Positions 55,176-63,271 of a stretch of DNA of 64,000 bases are shown here, in pieces. The notes below the pieces were generated by a model, which was given only the letters and a program-made list of their open reading frames with translations, did no database searches and had not been told where the DNA came from. How positions within the stretch are numbered: position 1 is the stretch's first letter; each line of letters opens with the position of its first letter. The stretch lies in the NCBI GenBank assembly GCA_030432565.1, contig JAUIGV010000006.1, positions 62,001-126,000 of the forward strand, in the 5' to 3' direction. This DNA is from Verrucomicrobiia bacterium (GTDB lineage: Bacteria > Verrucomicrobiota > Verrucomicrobiia > Verrucomicrobiales > Akkermansiaceae). The position numbers were made by a program, and so were the translations under genes.

Positions 55176-56582
55176 ATGATGGCTTCGAACAGTTCCAGCG
55201 ATCTCCGGAAGCACCTGCGCGAGTATGTGCGGGGGGATGAGAAGGCTTTTCAAACGATTGCCAGGCAAGTGGGCGGGCTGATTTATCACACTGCTTTTCG
55301 CCGGGCAGGTGACCATTCCTGCGCCGAGGAGGTGGTGCAAATTGTTCTGGTGCAAATTTCAAAGAAGGCGGCGAAGCTTGTGACACATCCCGAGTTGCTG
55401 GCGTGGGTTCATGAGGCGAGCCGGCTTGAGACGTTGAAATTCCAACGAGGTGAGCTGCGCCGAAAAACGAGAGAGAAGGAGGCAATGAAGGCACTTGGTG
55501 ATGATCAATTAACCGACCCCCATCTGTTGGCCGATTTGGATGAGTCGATGGTGGAGCTGAAGGATTCCGAGCGGGAATTGATTCTGATGAAGTATTTTCA
55601 GGGGCGGACTTTTTCGGCAATTGCGGCGGAGACCGGACGAAGTGAGTCGGCCGAGAAGATGCGGCTGAAGCGGGCACTGGAAAAAATGGCGGGATGGTTC
55701 GGGAAGAAGGGGGTGACGCTTTCGGTGGCGGGCCTGACAACCGTGCTTTCGACCGAGATGGGGAAGGCGGCTCCGGTGGGATTGGTGTTTGGGCTCTCGG
55801 GAGCTACCGGGGTTGCGGGACTTGGATCGGCCAAAGTGGGTTGGGGAATTGCTTTGTTGATTTCGGCAGGAGTTGCGATTCCGGTTTTAACGAGTTGGGC
55901 AGAGCTCAGGGAGTTGCAAGATGAGAAGAAGAGGGTTTTGGAGTTGCGCGGAGAGAGTGCCGGGGGGGGACGGGATGGGGAGGTGCGAACGGTATCGCGC
56001 CGTGCTCGGGTGATCAGTGATCAAATCGAAATGGAAGAGATGGGTCTTCCGATTGCGGAGCTGGCCTGGCGCTATCGGAAAGCGGATCACCAAAGTGACA
56101 AGATTGCGATTGGGCGAATTGAGCGGGTGCTCGAGGTGATGAGCAAGTCGGAAGTGGAAGAGTTGGCCCTGGCTTTGCGTGGAGACTATCCCGGAAATTT
56201 CTCGACCTTTGTAGGATGGAAGATGAAGCCAGGGGAGAGGGTCGATTATTTGATGAAGCTGGGAATGGGAAGCAGGTCGGTCGGTTACGTTTTTCAAGAA
56301 ATGGAGCTCGAAGAAGCCAGGGAGTGGTTGCTGGAAAGAGAGCGCCAGGGGGAGCTGATTTCGATTTCACATTCTCGCGCTTATCGTGAGGATTTGTGGG
56401 GAGTGTATGTCCGGAAACTGAGGAACGAAGTGATTGGAGATGACAAGAAGCCAGGCGTGGAACAGTTAAAGCTTGTTGAGGAGGCGCTTCGGGTGGGGCC
56501 GTTAACCAGTCGATCTTTCCTTATGAAATTACGAGATGAGGCACTGGGACATGTGGACAAACAGGAAGGGGGTAAGGAGTGA
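55176..56582 (+). CDS. ECF sigma factor with membrane-spanning C-terminal extension
   Basis: 468 residues from the ATG at 55176 (MMASNSSSD; a second ATG is at 55179), preceded by an AGGATGGG-like ribosome site. Residues 1-160 are a sigma-70 family ECF pair: DEKAFQTIARQVGG, AEEVVQIVLVQI in region 2, and RTFSAIAAETGRSESAEKMR in region 4. After about 175 there are two hydrophobic segments, then a helical, charged region of about 240 residues with Lys/Glu-rich coils. The extension may act as a built-in anti-sigma or sensor. The next gene overlaps by 4 bp (GTGA). Confidence 0.88.
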   Translation: MMASNSSSDLRKHLREYVRGDEKAFQTIARQVGGLIYHTAFRRAGDHSCAEEVVQIVLVQISKKAAKLVTHPELLAWVHEASRLETLKFQRGELRRKTREKEAMKALGDDQLTDPHLLADLDESMVELKDSERELILMKYFQGRTFSAIAAETGRSESAEKMRLKRALEKMAGWFGKKGVTLSVAGLTTVLSTEMGKAAPVGLVFGLSGATGVAGLGSAKVGWGIALLISAGVAIPVLTSWAELRELQDEKKRVLELRGESAGGGRDGEVRTVSRRARVISDQIEMEEMGLPIAELAWRYRKADHQSDKIAIGRIERVLEVMSKSEVEELALALRGDYPGNFSTFVGWKMKPGERVDYLMKLGMGSRSVGYVFQEMELEEAREWLLERERQGELISISHSRAYREDLWGVYVRKLRNEVIGDDKKPGVEQLKLVEEALRVGPLTSRSFLMKLRDEALGHVDKQEGGKE

Positions 56583-57772
56583 GGCACTTGCTTTTATTTG
56601 CGACAACTCCGGTCGTAGTCGGGTTGATCTTTCTGGCGTGGATGGAGAAAACGAAGGAAGGTTTAAAGGCTGAACCCGGATCGTTGGAAGAGGGGGCAGT
56701 CCAAAACATTGTCGATGATTTGAGGGGAGTGCGGCGGGAAGCTGCTGAAAAAATTTCACAAGAACGGCGGGAGTATTTTGGTCCGACTTTTTTGGACAGG
56801 GTTGGGGAGCTGTCCGATTTGAAAAGGGAGGAGTTGAAGAGGCTGGCGTCCTGGGTTTTATCAGAGCAGACCACTCCGGGAGGGGAGGAGGTGGGCAAGC
56901 GACAACAGGAGGTTTTGGCCTTGATAACAGAGTTGGAGCCGGATTGGGTGTTGCACCAACTGGAGAACAGAGCGGCGGGGAGGAGGAAGAGTTATCCGCG
57001 TTATTCGAGAACTATAGCGACGACTTCATTCGGAGTGTTTCTTCGGCATGATCGGACGAGGGCCCTGCAGTGGTATCAGGATGGATTGGGAGATCGAAAC
57101 TCTGAATTTTTCAGTGAACCCTATCTCGCAAGGTTGGCGGCCGCAGAACTTTTGAAGTCGAATCCTGAGCAGGCAATTGAGGTTCTCGAGTGGGCTGCTG
57201 ATTACCAAAGTAAGGATGGCTTTCTCGGAGTTGTTTCGTTTCCTGAATTCGCTAGATTGGAGAATATTCAGCAGCTTACGAATTGTATGTCCCAATTGGA
57301 GCAAGTGAGATCGATCAGTAGAAAAAGTTTGGAAGACTTTGTGATCGCTGAGACTTACCGAATCCGGGGGGTGGATGGTCTGCGAAGGCTATTTGAGTCA
57401 CGTATTCTGTTGGATGACAGGCAGAATCATGGCATCTTCGGAAAATTGACTTCTTTGGTGAATCGGTCTCGAAGTAATACGGAGATGCGTGAACTGGCGG
57501 GCTTCGCTTACGAGGCGCCGGAAGAAGTTCGTGCGGGATTGGTTGGGTCGCTGGTGGGATACTGGGGATATTTTGATGCCCCTGCTGCGGAGCAGTACAT
57601 CCGGGAAATGAGTCCCGGAGAAGCCAGACAGTTGGCATTTGATCGTCTGATTCAGGCCAAGAACGAATATGATCCGGATAAGGGATACGAACTTCTCCCA
57701 GAAATTACGGATGATGCGAGGAGGAACGCGTTGAGGAAATCAATGGACGAGAAGTGGGGCGGCCAGGAATGA
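56579..57772 (+). CDS. membrane-anchored helical protein, partner of the ECF sigma gene
   Basis: 397 residues, GTG start at 56579 inside the previous stop. One N-terminal membrane segment (LLLFATTPVVVGLIFLAW) is followed by an all-helical region rich in Glu, Arg and Leu with TPR-like short helices (YQDGLGDRNSEFFSEPYLAR and EQYIREMSPGEARQLAF). No catalytic motif. Its coupling to the sigma factor suggests a joint signalling role. Confidence 0.75.
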   Translation: MRHLLLFATTPVVVGLIFLAWMEKTKEGLKAEPGSLEEGAVQNIVDDLRGVRREAAEKISQERREYFGPTFLDRVGELSDLKREELKRLASWVLSEQTTPGGEEVGKRQQEVLALITELEPDWVLHQLENRAAGRRKSYPRYSRTIATTSFGVFLRHDRTRALQWYQDGLGDRNSEFFSEPYLARLAAAELLKSNPEQAIEVLEWAADYQSKDGFLGVVSFPEFARLENIQQLTNCMSQLEQVRSISRKSLEDFVIAETYRIRGVDGLRRLFESRILLDDRQNHGIFGKLTSLVNRSRSNTEMRELAGFAYEAPEEVRAGLVGSLVGYWGYFDAPAAEQYIREMSPGEARQLAFDRLIQAKNEYDPDKGYELLPEITDDARRNALRKSMDEKWGGQE

Positions 57773-57814
57773 CATTTCACGGTCCATTTGAAGTCGGGTC
57801 TCAGCCGGTCCGAT

Positions 57815-58393
57815 TTATGACATCGGAGGAGGTGTTTGCGGAAGTCGTTGGTTCTTCGACCCAAGGAATTTGACGAGGCCAATGATGCCGAAGACGAGGA
57901 CCAGAACGACCGTGATTCCGGCGACTCCGAATGCGCCCAGTCCCCTGCCGATCATGGAAAAGACCGCGGTGGGCGAGATGTCTGAGATCAAGATGGTGCT
58001 GCCGTCGGCAGCTCCCTTGGCGGCAATTTCGTAGGTTTTGTCCTTCTCGACGCTGAAAACGGCGAGAAGATGTTGTTCGTTAATGTTGCTTGTGCCATTC
58101 GGTTTGGCAGCCTGCTTTGTGATTCCGGTGGAGGTGTCGGTGTATTCGAGATCGATGGTGCTCAGGTCGAGTGCTTCATCGCGCAATATCCAGGCGGTGA
58201 CTTCGCTGTTTTCCTTGGGCGTATAGGTGAGGGTCTGTGGGGTGACAAATGATTCGCCTTTCCTGATGTTTTCAGTGAACTCTTTTCCAGAATCAAAAGC
58301 GCCAAAGCCCAGAAAGGCCGCTATTCCTCCTCCTAAAACGAGAATGATGAGAGCGGTTAGAAGGAAGCCGCAGCCATTTTTTGGGTTTGCCAT
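57815..58393 (-). CDS. hypothetical membrane protein with periplasmic beta domain
   Basis: 192 residues. Two membrane segments (LLTALIILVLGGGIAAFLGF at about 11-30; GVAGITVVLVLVFGIIGLVKF at about 160-180) enclose a beta-rich domain (about 40-150) with no known fold. It converges with the preceding gene. Function unknown. Confidence 0.65.
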   Translation of the reverse strand: MANPKNGCGFLLTALIILVLGGGIAAFLGFGAFDSGKEFTENIRKGESFVTPQTLTYTPKENSEVTAWILRDEALDLSTIDLEYTDTSTGITKQAAKPNGTSNINEQHLLAVFSVEKDKTYEIAAKGAADGSTILISDISPTAVFSMIGRGLGAFGVAGITVVLVLVFGIIGLVKFLGSKNQRLPQTPPPMS

Positions 58394-58471
58394 AAGAACT
58401 TCGGAAGAATTGGAAATTTTTAACTGAGAGCCCGAGGATATCTACTTTTGATTTAGGGATCAATTTGGTTT

Positions 58472-59299
58472 TTAAATGGGCTCGGCCTGACAGGTAGGGC
58501 ACCAGGCGGTGGTTCTGGTTGCGATGGTGTCGCGGGAGAGGTCGGTCTTGCACTTGGGACATGTCCCTCCTTTTTTCCAGCGGTGCTGGAAGAGCCAAGT
58601 CTTGGGAGGAACGTTGGCGACGTAGCTGCCGGGAGCGAAGCCATCGGATGAGGCGGTGGTGTTTTTTTCGGCGACGTGTTTGAGGGCCCCGAGGGTGACG
58701 AAGCGGATTTCCTTGCGAAGCGGGGCGGGTTCAAGTTTTGCGGTGGCGATGCCGGGATGGAGTCCGAGGCGCCAGCAGATTTCATCGGCCATCCAGTTCC
58801 CAATTCCGGGACAGGCGTTTTGATCCAGGAGGAGGGCTTTGAGTGGCTTTTTGGGATGGCGCTCGATGAGCTTGCGGACGCGGGCCAGGGAGAATTTGGA
58901 GTCCTGGGGTTGAGGCGGGAAGTCGGCCCATGGGTCTTCGCAATCGTGGAGCATGACGCGGCCGAACATGCGGTAGTCGTTAAATACGAGGGCTGCTTTG
59001 GGCGTGCGGAGAATGAGGTGATCGTGCTTTTGCACTTCGTGATCGGGCGGCGCGGTGGAGAGCTTTCCGGACATGCCGAGGTGGACTTCGAGGTGGAGTT
59101 CGGGACCAAAGGTGAAGAGCATGCGCTTGCCATGGGCTTTGGATGAGAGGAGGCATTTTCCTCTAAGAATGCGTAGGGCTGGAGAGGGGCAATCACGATA
59201 AATGCGTGCCTTGGGGTGGACATCAACATCGGTGATGGTGTCTCCTTGGAATACGGCCCACTGGCGGCGGGCAAGTTCGACTTCGGCGAGTTCGGGCAT
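58472..59299 (-). CDS. formamidopyrimidine-DNA glycosylase (Fpg/Nei family)
   Basis: 275 residues. The N-terminus MPELAEVE carries the catalytic Pro-Glu and a downstream Lys in AHGKRMLF. The H2TH region includes NACPGIGNWMADEICWRLGL, and the C-terminal zinc finger is C-x2-C-x(16-ish)-C-x2-C in CPKCKTDLSRDT to WCPTCQ. It removes oxidised bases and cuts the strand. Whether it is Fpg (MutM) or Nei type is not certain. It lies 1 bp downstream of the regulator gene on the same strand. Confidence 0.93.
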   Translation of the reverse strand: MPELAEVELARRQWAVFQGDTITDVDVHPKARIYRDCPSPALRILRGKCLLSSKAHGKRMLFTFGPELHLEVHLGMSGKLSTAPPDHEVQKHDHLILRTPKAALVFNDYRMFGRVMLHDCEDPWADFPPQPQDSKFSLARVRKLIERHPKKPLKALLLDQNACPGIGNWMADEICWRLGLHPGIATAKLEPAPLRKEIRFVTLGALKHVAEKNTTASSDGFAPGSYVANVPPKTWLFQHRWKKGGTCPKCKTDLSRDTIATRTTAWCPTCQAEPI

Positions 59300-59300
59300 G

Positions 59301-60389
59301 TCAGGAGCGAGTCAGTTTTTTCACCGAGCCGCCATCGAAAAATTCCGGGAAGAGCAGTTTTGTTTTGGCCGTTGAGGATGTTCCCTCGACAAGTTGGAGG
59401 ACATTGCGGCTGACCGCACGTGCCATCGTGATGGGGTCGGACCGGTAGTGGCTAATAGCGGGGATGAGATGGTCAAACCATGCTTCCGAGGAAAGAGCGA
59501 TGACGGAGATGTCACGGGGAATGCTAAGTCTGTGAGAAGCGAGCCAGGAGATCAGGGTGAGAATGTGGCGCGAGCGGGTGGCAATCAGGGCGGAAGGCGG
59601 TTCGTCGAGACCGAAGGCAATGTCGAGGGCCCGGGTAACGCTTTTTAGGTCACCTTTGTCGGTCATGGTATGGATGGAAAGCGGCTGTGGTTTTTCGGAA
59701 GCCGCTTCCTTTAGTCCGGCTTCGGTGGCGCGGAGACCGGCAAGCTTGGTGTCGGGTACCAGAAGTCCGATGCGGTGGTGGCCCATGCGCTTGAGATGGT
59801 GGCCGGCGTGAAAGGCTGCGGAGCGCCAATCATCGTCGATGCAGGGAAGATCGATGGCATCGTGGCTTAATCCTCTCACGAGGGCGGGGATCTGGTTCTG
59901 GCAAAACCATTCCTGAATTTTTCGGTCGCATTGGTAGAGAATCCAGACATCGGCCTCGTGATCTTTTATGAGGTTCTTCAATCTGGCGGATGGGTTTTGG
60001 AGGTGAAAAATTCCGGGGGAGACGAGTTCGAGTTCGTAGGCCCGCTTTTGGAGAAGCTCGCGAAGGGTGTCAAATTCGGCCAAAAGTTGCGGGGGGAATT
60101 GGAGGAGTTTTTTGGGGGAGAGGAAGGCGACCCTCTTGGTGGAGGTGTGTCGGGGGAAGGGAGATGGGTTGAGAATGGAGCGTCGTTTTCCGTGTTGGCG
60201 TTCAGAAATCACGTTTTTTTTCTCAAGGATCTCGAGTGCGGCGCGGAGGGTGTCGCGCCCGATTTGTAGCTTTGCGGCAAGCGTGCGTTCGCCGGGAATG
60301 AGGTCGCGCAGTTCGCCGTGCGTAATCATTTCTTCGATGATGCTGGCTGCTTGCGCGGGAAGGGCCTGGCGCTGGGGAAGGCGTGGCAT
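59301..60389 (-). CDS. GntR-type DNA-binding domain fused to LacI-type ligand-binding domain
   Basis: 362 residues. The N-terminus has a GntR winged helix (GERTLAAKLQIGRDTLRAAL, EKKNVISERQHGKRR, about 28-75). From about 85 to the end is a LacI/periplasmic-binding-protein-like sugar domain (VAFLSPKKLLQFPP, DRISVIALSSEAWFDH-like region). This mix is known from AraR-type regulators. It is divergent from the sialidase gene, with 82 bp between them, so it probably senses a sugar and controls the sialidase and itself. Confidence 0.85.
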   Translation of the reverse strand: MPRLPQRQALPAQAASIIEEMITHGELRDLIPGERTLAAKLQIGRDTLRAALEILEKKNVISERQHGKRRSILNPSPFPRHTSTKRVAFLSPKKLLQFPPQLLAEFDTLRELLQKRAYELELVSPGIFHLQNPSARLKNLIKDHEADVWILYQCDRKIQEWFCQNQIPALVRGLSHDAIDLPCIDDDWRSAAFHAGHHLKRMGHHRIGLLVPDTKLAGLRATEAGLKEAASEKPQPLSIHTMTDKGDLKSVTRALDIAFGLDEPPSALIATRSRHILTLISWLASHRLSIPRDISVIALSSEAWFDHLIPAISHYRSDPITMARAVSRNVLQLVEGTSSTAKTKLLFPEFFDGGSVKKLTRS

Positions 60390-60471
60390 GTGGATAAAGG
60401 TTAAGGTGGTCTTTTTCTGACACCAGTTAATATTTGGGGTTTCAGGGCGTATGGTCTGACAGGATTGGGTT
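60390..60471. promoter_or_regulatory. shared promoter/operator region of regulator and sialidase
   Basis: 82-bp divergent spacer. The word TCTGACA occurs twice (about 60416 and 60455). No unambiguous promoter hexamers were identified. Autoregulation and control of the sialidase are inferred from layout. Confidence 0.4.
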
Positions 60472-62427
60472 ATGAAAAATTTGCTATGGATTATTCTGGT
60501 GATGGCCTGGCTCAGGGCTGCTGGTGAAGGTTTTGAAAAACTACCCCTGGGTGGGTTTGAGAAGGTTGAGAGCGAGCTTGGGACCTTGGTTGCTAAAAAG
60601 GGTCATGGCGTGATTCACGGGAGTCACGCCAAGGAGGGAAGGCAATCGCTCCGGTTGCTTGGAGGCAGAAAGCGTGAGGTGGAGTTACTTTTTGAGGAAC
60701 CGCTTGAGGAGAAGAAGATTCTATCTTTTTGGTCGGAGCGGTGGACATCGAGGGAGCCATTTTCGTTCGAGATTGAGGCTCGGGCGGGGGACGGGTGGGG
60801 TGAAATTTATCGTGGGGACAAGGTGGTCCGGGTGGGTGGTTTTTTGACTTTGGTAGAAGTGCCCTTGGCCGAGGGAACCGTGGCGGTGAGGTTTCGGAGC
60901 ACGACTCCGGGAGCGAGCGGGATCATGATTGACGATCTGCAATTGGAGGAATTGAAGCCAATGGGGGTGATCAAGGTGACTACGATTCAACCGGTGGTCC
61001 CGGTGCTGATTCGCAAGGAGATCAATCCGGTGGTGGGATTGCATGTGATGACCGAAGGTCGAACGGAGGCGAAGGAAGTGGCCAAGCTTCGGATCGATTT
61101 AAAAGGAACCACGGAGATCGATGCCGTGAAGTCGGTGAAGGTGCTCTTTTCGGCGGGACAAGCGAAGGCGGGAGCGGGAAAGGTTTTCGGGGTGGCGAAA
61201 AAGGATGGTGATGGTTGGCTCTGTGAGGGGAATGCCAGGCTTGTTCCCGGGCATAATTATTTTTGGGTCTCGGTGGAGATGGACGAGAGCGCTGACCTGG
61301 ATGGGAGAGTGGACGCTCAGGTATTGTCGGTGGAGTGGCGCGATGGCACGAGTCAGAAGCCGGAGGTGATTTCGCCCGAGGGGAGTCAACGGATTGGTTA
61401 TGCCATACGATTGCAAGGGGATGATGGGGCGAAGGCCTACCGGATTCCAGGGATGGTTGAGACCAATGAGGGGAGTTTGATTGCGGTCTATGATGTGCGC
61501 TGGCGCGGGGGTGGTGACTTGCCGGGTGATATTGATGTGGGGATGAGCCGAAGCACGGACGGGGGACAAAGTTGGGAGAAAATGAAGATCATCATGGATA
61601 TGGGGGATGATCCCAAGTGGAGGTATGATGGCGTAGGTGACCCGGCGGTTTTGGTGGATCGCAGGACGGGACGGACTTGGGTGGTGGCGACCTGGAGCCA
61701 TGGGAATCGGTCATGGAATGGTTCGGGCCCGGGGATGACGCCGGAGGAGACGGGGCAGTTGATGATGAGTTACAGTGACGATGATGGCGTGAGTTGGTCG
61801 GAGCCGAGAAATTTGACCAGGCAATTGAAGAAGCCGGAGTGGCATTTTCTGTTGCAGGGGCCGGGGGCGGGCATCACGACGAAGGACGGCACCTTGGTTT
61901 TTGCGGCGCAGTTTCAGGCGGGGCCGAAGCGGACCCCGTATTCCTCGATAATGTTTAGCAGAGACCGTGGCGAGACCTGGGAAATGGGGACGGGGATTAA
62001 ATCAAATACCACCGAGGCGCAGGTGGTGGAATTGAAAGATGGGTCATTGATGTTGAACTGCCGGGATAATCGTGGTGGCGCCCGGACGGTGGGAGTGACA
62101 CGTGATTTGGGAAAAACGTGGGAGCTTCATCCGACTGATCGCAAGGGGCTTCGCGAACCGGTGTGCATGGCGGGGTTGATCCGGATCGGAGAGCGCTTGT
62201 ATTTTTCCAATCCAGATACGACACGGGGGCGATACAATACCACGATCAAGGTTTCGGAGGATGATGGAATGACCTGGCCGGAGAAGTGGCATATCCTCTA
62301 TGACGCACGCCTTGGTAATGGATATTCCACGCTGGCTCCGGTGGGCGAGGATAGGATCGGAGTGCTTTACGAAGGAGTGACGGAATTGTATTTCATCCGT
62401 TTCCCACTGGATGAGTTATCGAGATAG
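60472..62427 (+). CDS. secreted exo-alpha-sialidase (GH33) with N-terminal beta domains
   Basis: 651 residues, signal peptide MKNLLWIILVMAWLRAA. A beta-sandwich region (about 20-300) precedes the six-bladed propeller. The sialidase start is YRIPGMVETN (FRIP-like arginine block), and several Asp-boxes follow: SRSTDGGQSWE, SYSDDDGVSWSE, SRDRGETWE, TRDLGKTWE and SEDDGMTWPE. It removes terminal sialic acid. Next to its own regulator. It fits use of sialylated glycans. Confidence 0.92.
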   Translation: MKNLLWIILVMAWLRAAGEGFEKLPLGGFEKVESELGTLVAKKGHGVIHGSHAKEGRQSLRLLGGRKREVELLFEEPLEEKKILSFWSERWTSREPFSFEIEARAGDGWGEIYRGDKVVRVGGFLTLVEVPLAEGTVAVRFRSTTPGASGIMIDDLQLEELKPMGVIKVTTIQPVVPVLIRKEINPVVGLHVMTEGRTEAKEVAKLRIDLKGTTEIDAVKSVKVLFSAGQAKAGAGKVFGVAKKDGDGWLCEGNARLVPGHNYFWVSVEMDESADLDGRVDAQVLSVEWRDGTSQKPEVISPEGSQRIGYAIRLQGDDGAKAYRIPGMVETNEGSLIAVYDVRWRGGGDLPGDIDVGMSRSTDGGQSWEKMKIIMDMGDDPKWRYDGVGDPAVLVDRRTGRTWVVATWSHGNRSWNGSGPGMTPEETGQLMMSYSDDDGVSWSEPRNLTRQLKKPEWHFLLQGPGAGITTKDGTLVFAAQFQAGPKRTPYSSIMFSRDRGETWEMGTGIKSNTTEAQVVELKDGSLMLNCRDNRGGARTVGVTRDLGKTWELHPTDRKGLREPVCMAGLIRIGERLYFSNPDTTRGRYNTTIKVSEDDGMTWPEKWHILYDARLGNGYSTLAPVGEDRIGVLYEGVTELYFIRFPLDELSR

Positions 62428-62512
62428 CCGGTGATTTCGGGCGAGGGCCGGAATATCGACTCGGGATTTGGCACGGGATCCGCTAGAAGGGATGCGCGTG
62501 GCCGGGGAAACG

Positions 62513-63271
62513 ATGAAATTGATGGTGGTGAGCGACCTGGACGGGACGCTGCTTGACCATGATGATTATTCGTATGAGGCGGTTTTGCCGGTTCTTGACC
62601 GGATGGACGAGGCCGGGATCCCGTTGGTCGTCAATACCAGTAAAACCAAGGCGGAGTGGCTGGCGATGCGGGGGGATTTTGGGAATCTGGACCCCTACAT
62701 CGTAGAGAATGGTTCGGCGATTTACGATGGCGAGAAGGTTGAGGTCTTTGGAGTTCCGAGGGCTGACATTCTGGATGTTCTGAAGCCGCTTCGGGCGAAG
62801 TTCAAATTCACCGGGTATTCCGATGTCGGGGTCCCTGAGATTATGAAATGGACCGGTCTGGGGCGTCAATCGGCGGAAAGGTCGGCGGATCGGCATTTTA
62901 GCGAGCCTTTGGTCTGGCAGGATACGCCGGAGAAGGAGGAGGAGTTTTGTGAAACAGTAAAGGCGCGCGGTCTGATGACACTGTGCGGAGGGCGTTTTCT
63001 CCACGTGCTGGGCGAGACCGACAAAGGAAGGCCGCTGAAGTATTTTCGTGATGAGAAGGTCGCCATCATCGCGCTGGGTGACCGGCCCAATGATCTCGCC
63101 ATGCTGGAAGCGGCGGACATCGGGGTCGTGATCAAGGCCCCGGGTGATTTTGTTTTGGAAGCGGAGGGTATGCTTCGCAGCACCGAGACCGGTCCACGGG
63201 GATGGGCTGAAATGATGACTCAAATTCTCGACCAACTTCAAATCCCACAATCAACAACAAACAATGGCTGA
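62513..63271 (+). CDS. HAD-family phosphatase, mannosyl-/glucosyl-3-phosphoglycerate phosphatase-like
   Basis: 252 residues from the ATG at 62513, with MKLMVVSDLDGTLLDHDDYS: the HAD nucleophile in DLDGTLL. The motif III/IV block is LGDRPNDLAMLEAADIG. It resembles MPGP-type enzymes that dephosphorylate mannosyl- or glucosyl-3-phosphoglycerate, making the compatible solute. Earlier ATGs at 62468 and 62492 are possible. The synthase-like gene starts 8 bp before its stop. Confidence 0.88.
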   Translation: MKLMVVSDLDGTLLDHDDYSYEAVLPVLDRMDEAGIPLVVNTSKTKAEWLAMRGDFGNLDPYIVENGSAIYDGEKVEVFGVPRADILDVLKPLRAKFKFTGYSDVGVPEIMKWTGLGRQSAERSADRHFSEPLVWQDTPEKEEEFCETVKARGLMTLCGGRFLHVLGETDKGRPLKYFRDEKVAIIALGDRPNDLAMLEAADIGVVIKAPGDFVLEAEGMLRSTETGPRGWAEMMTQILDQLQIPQSTTNNG

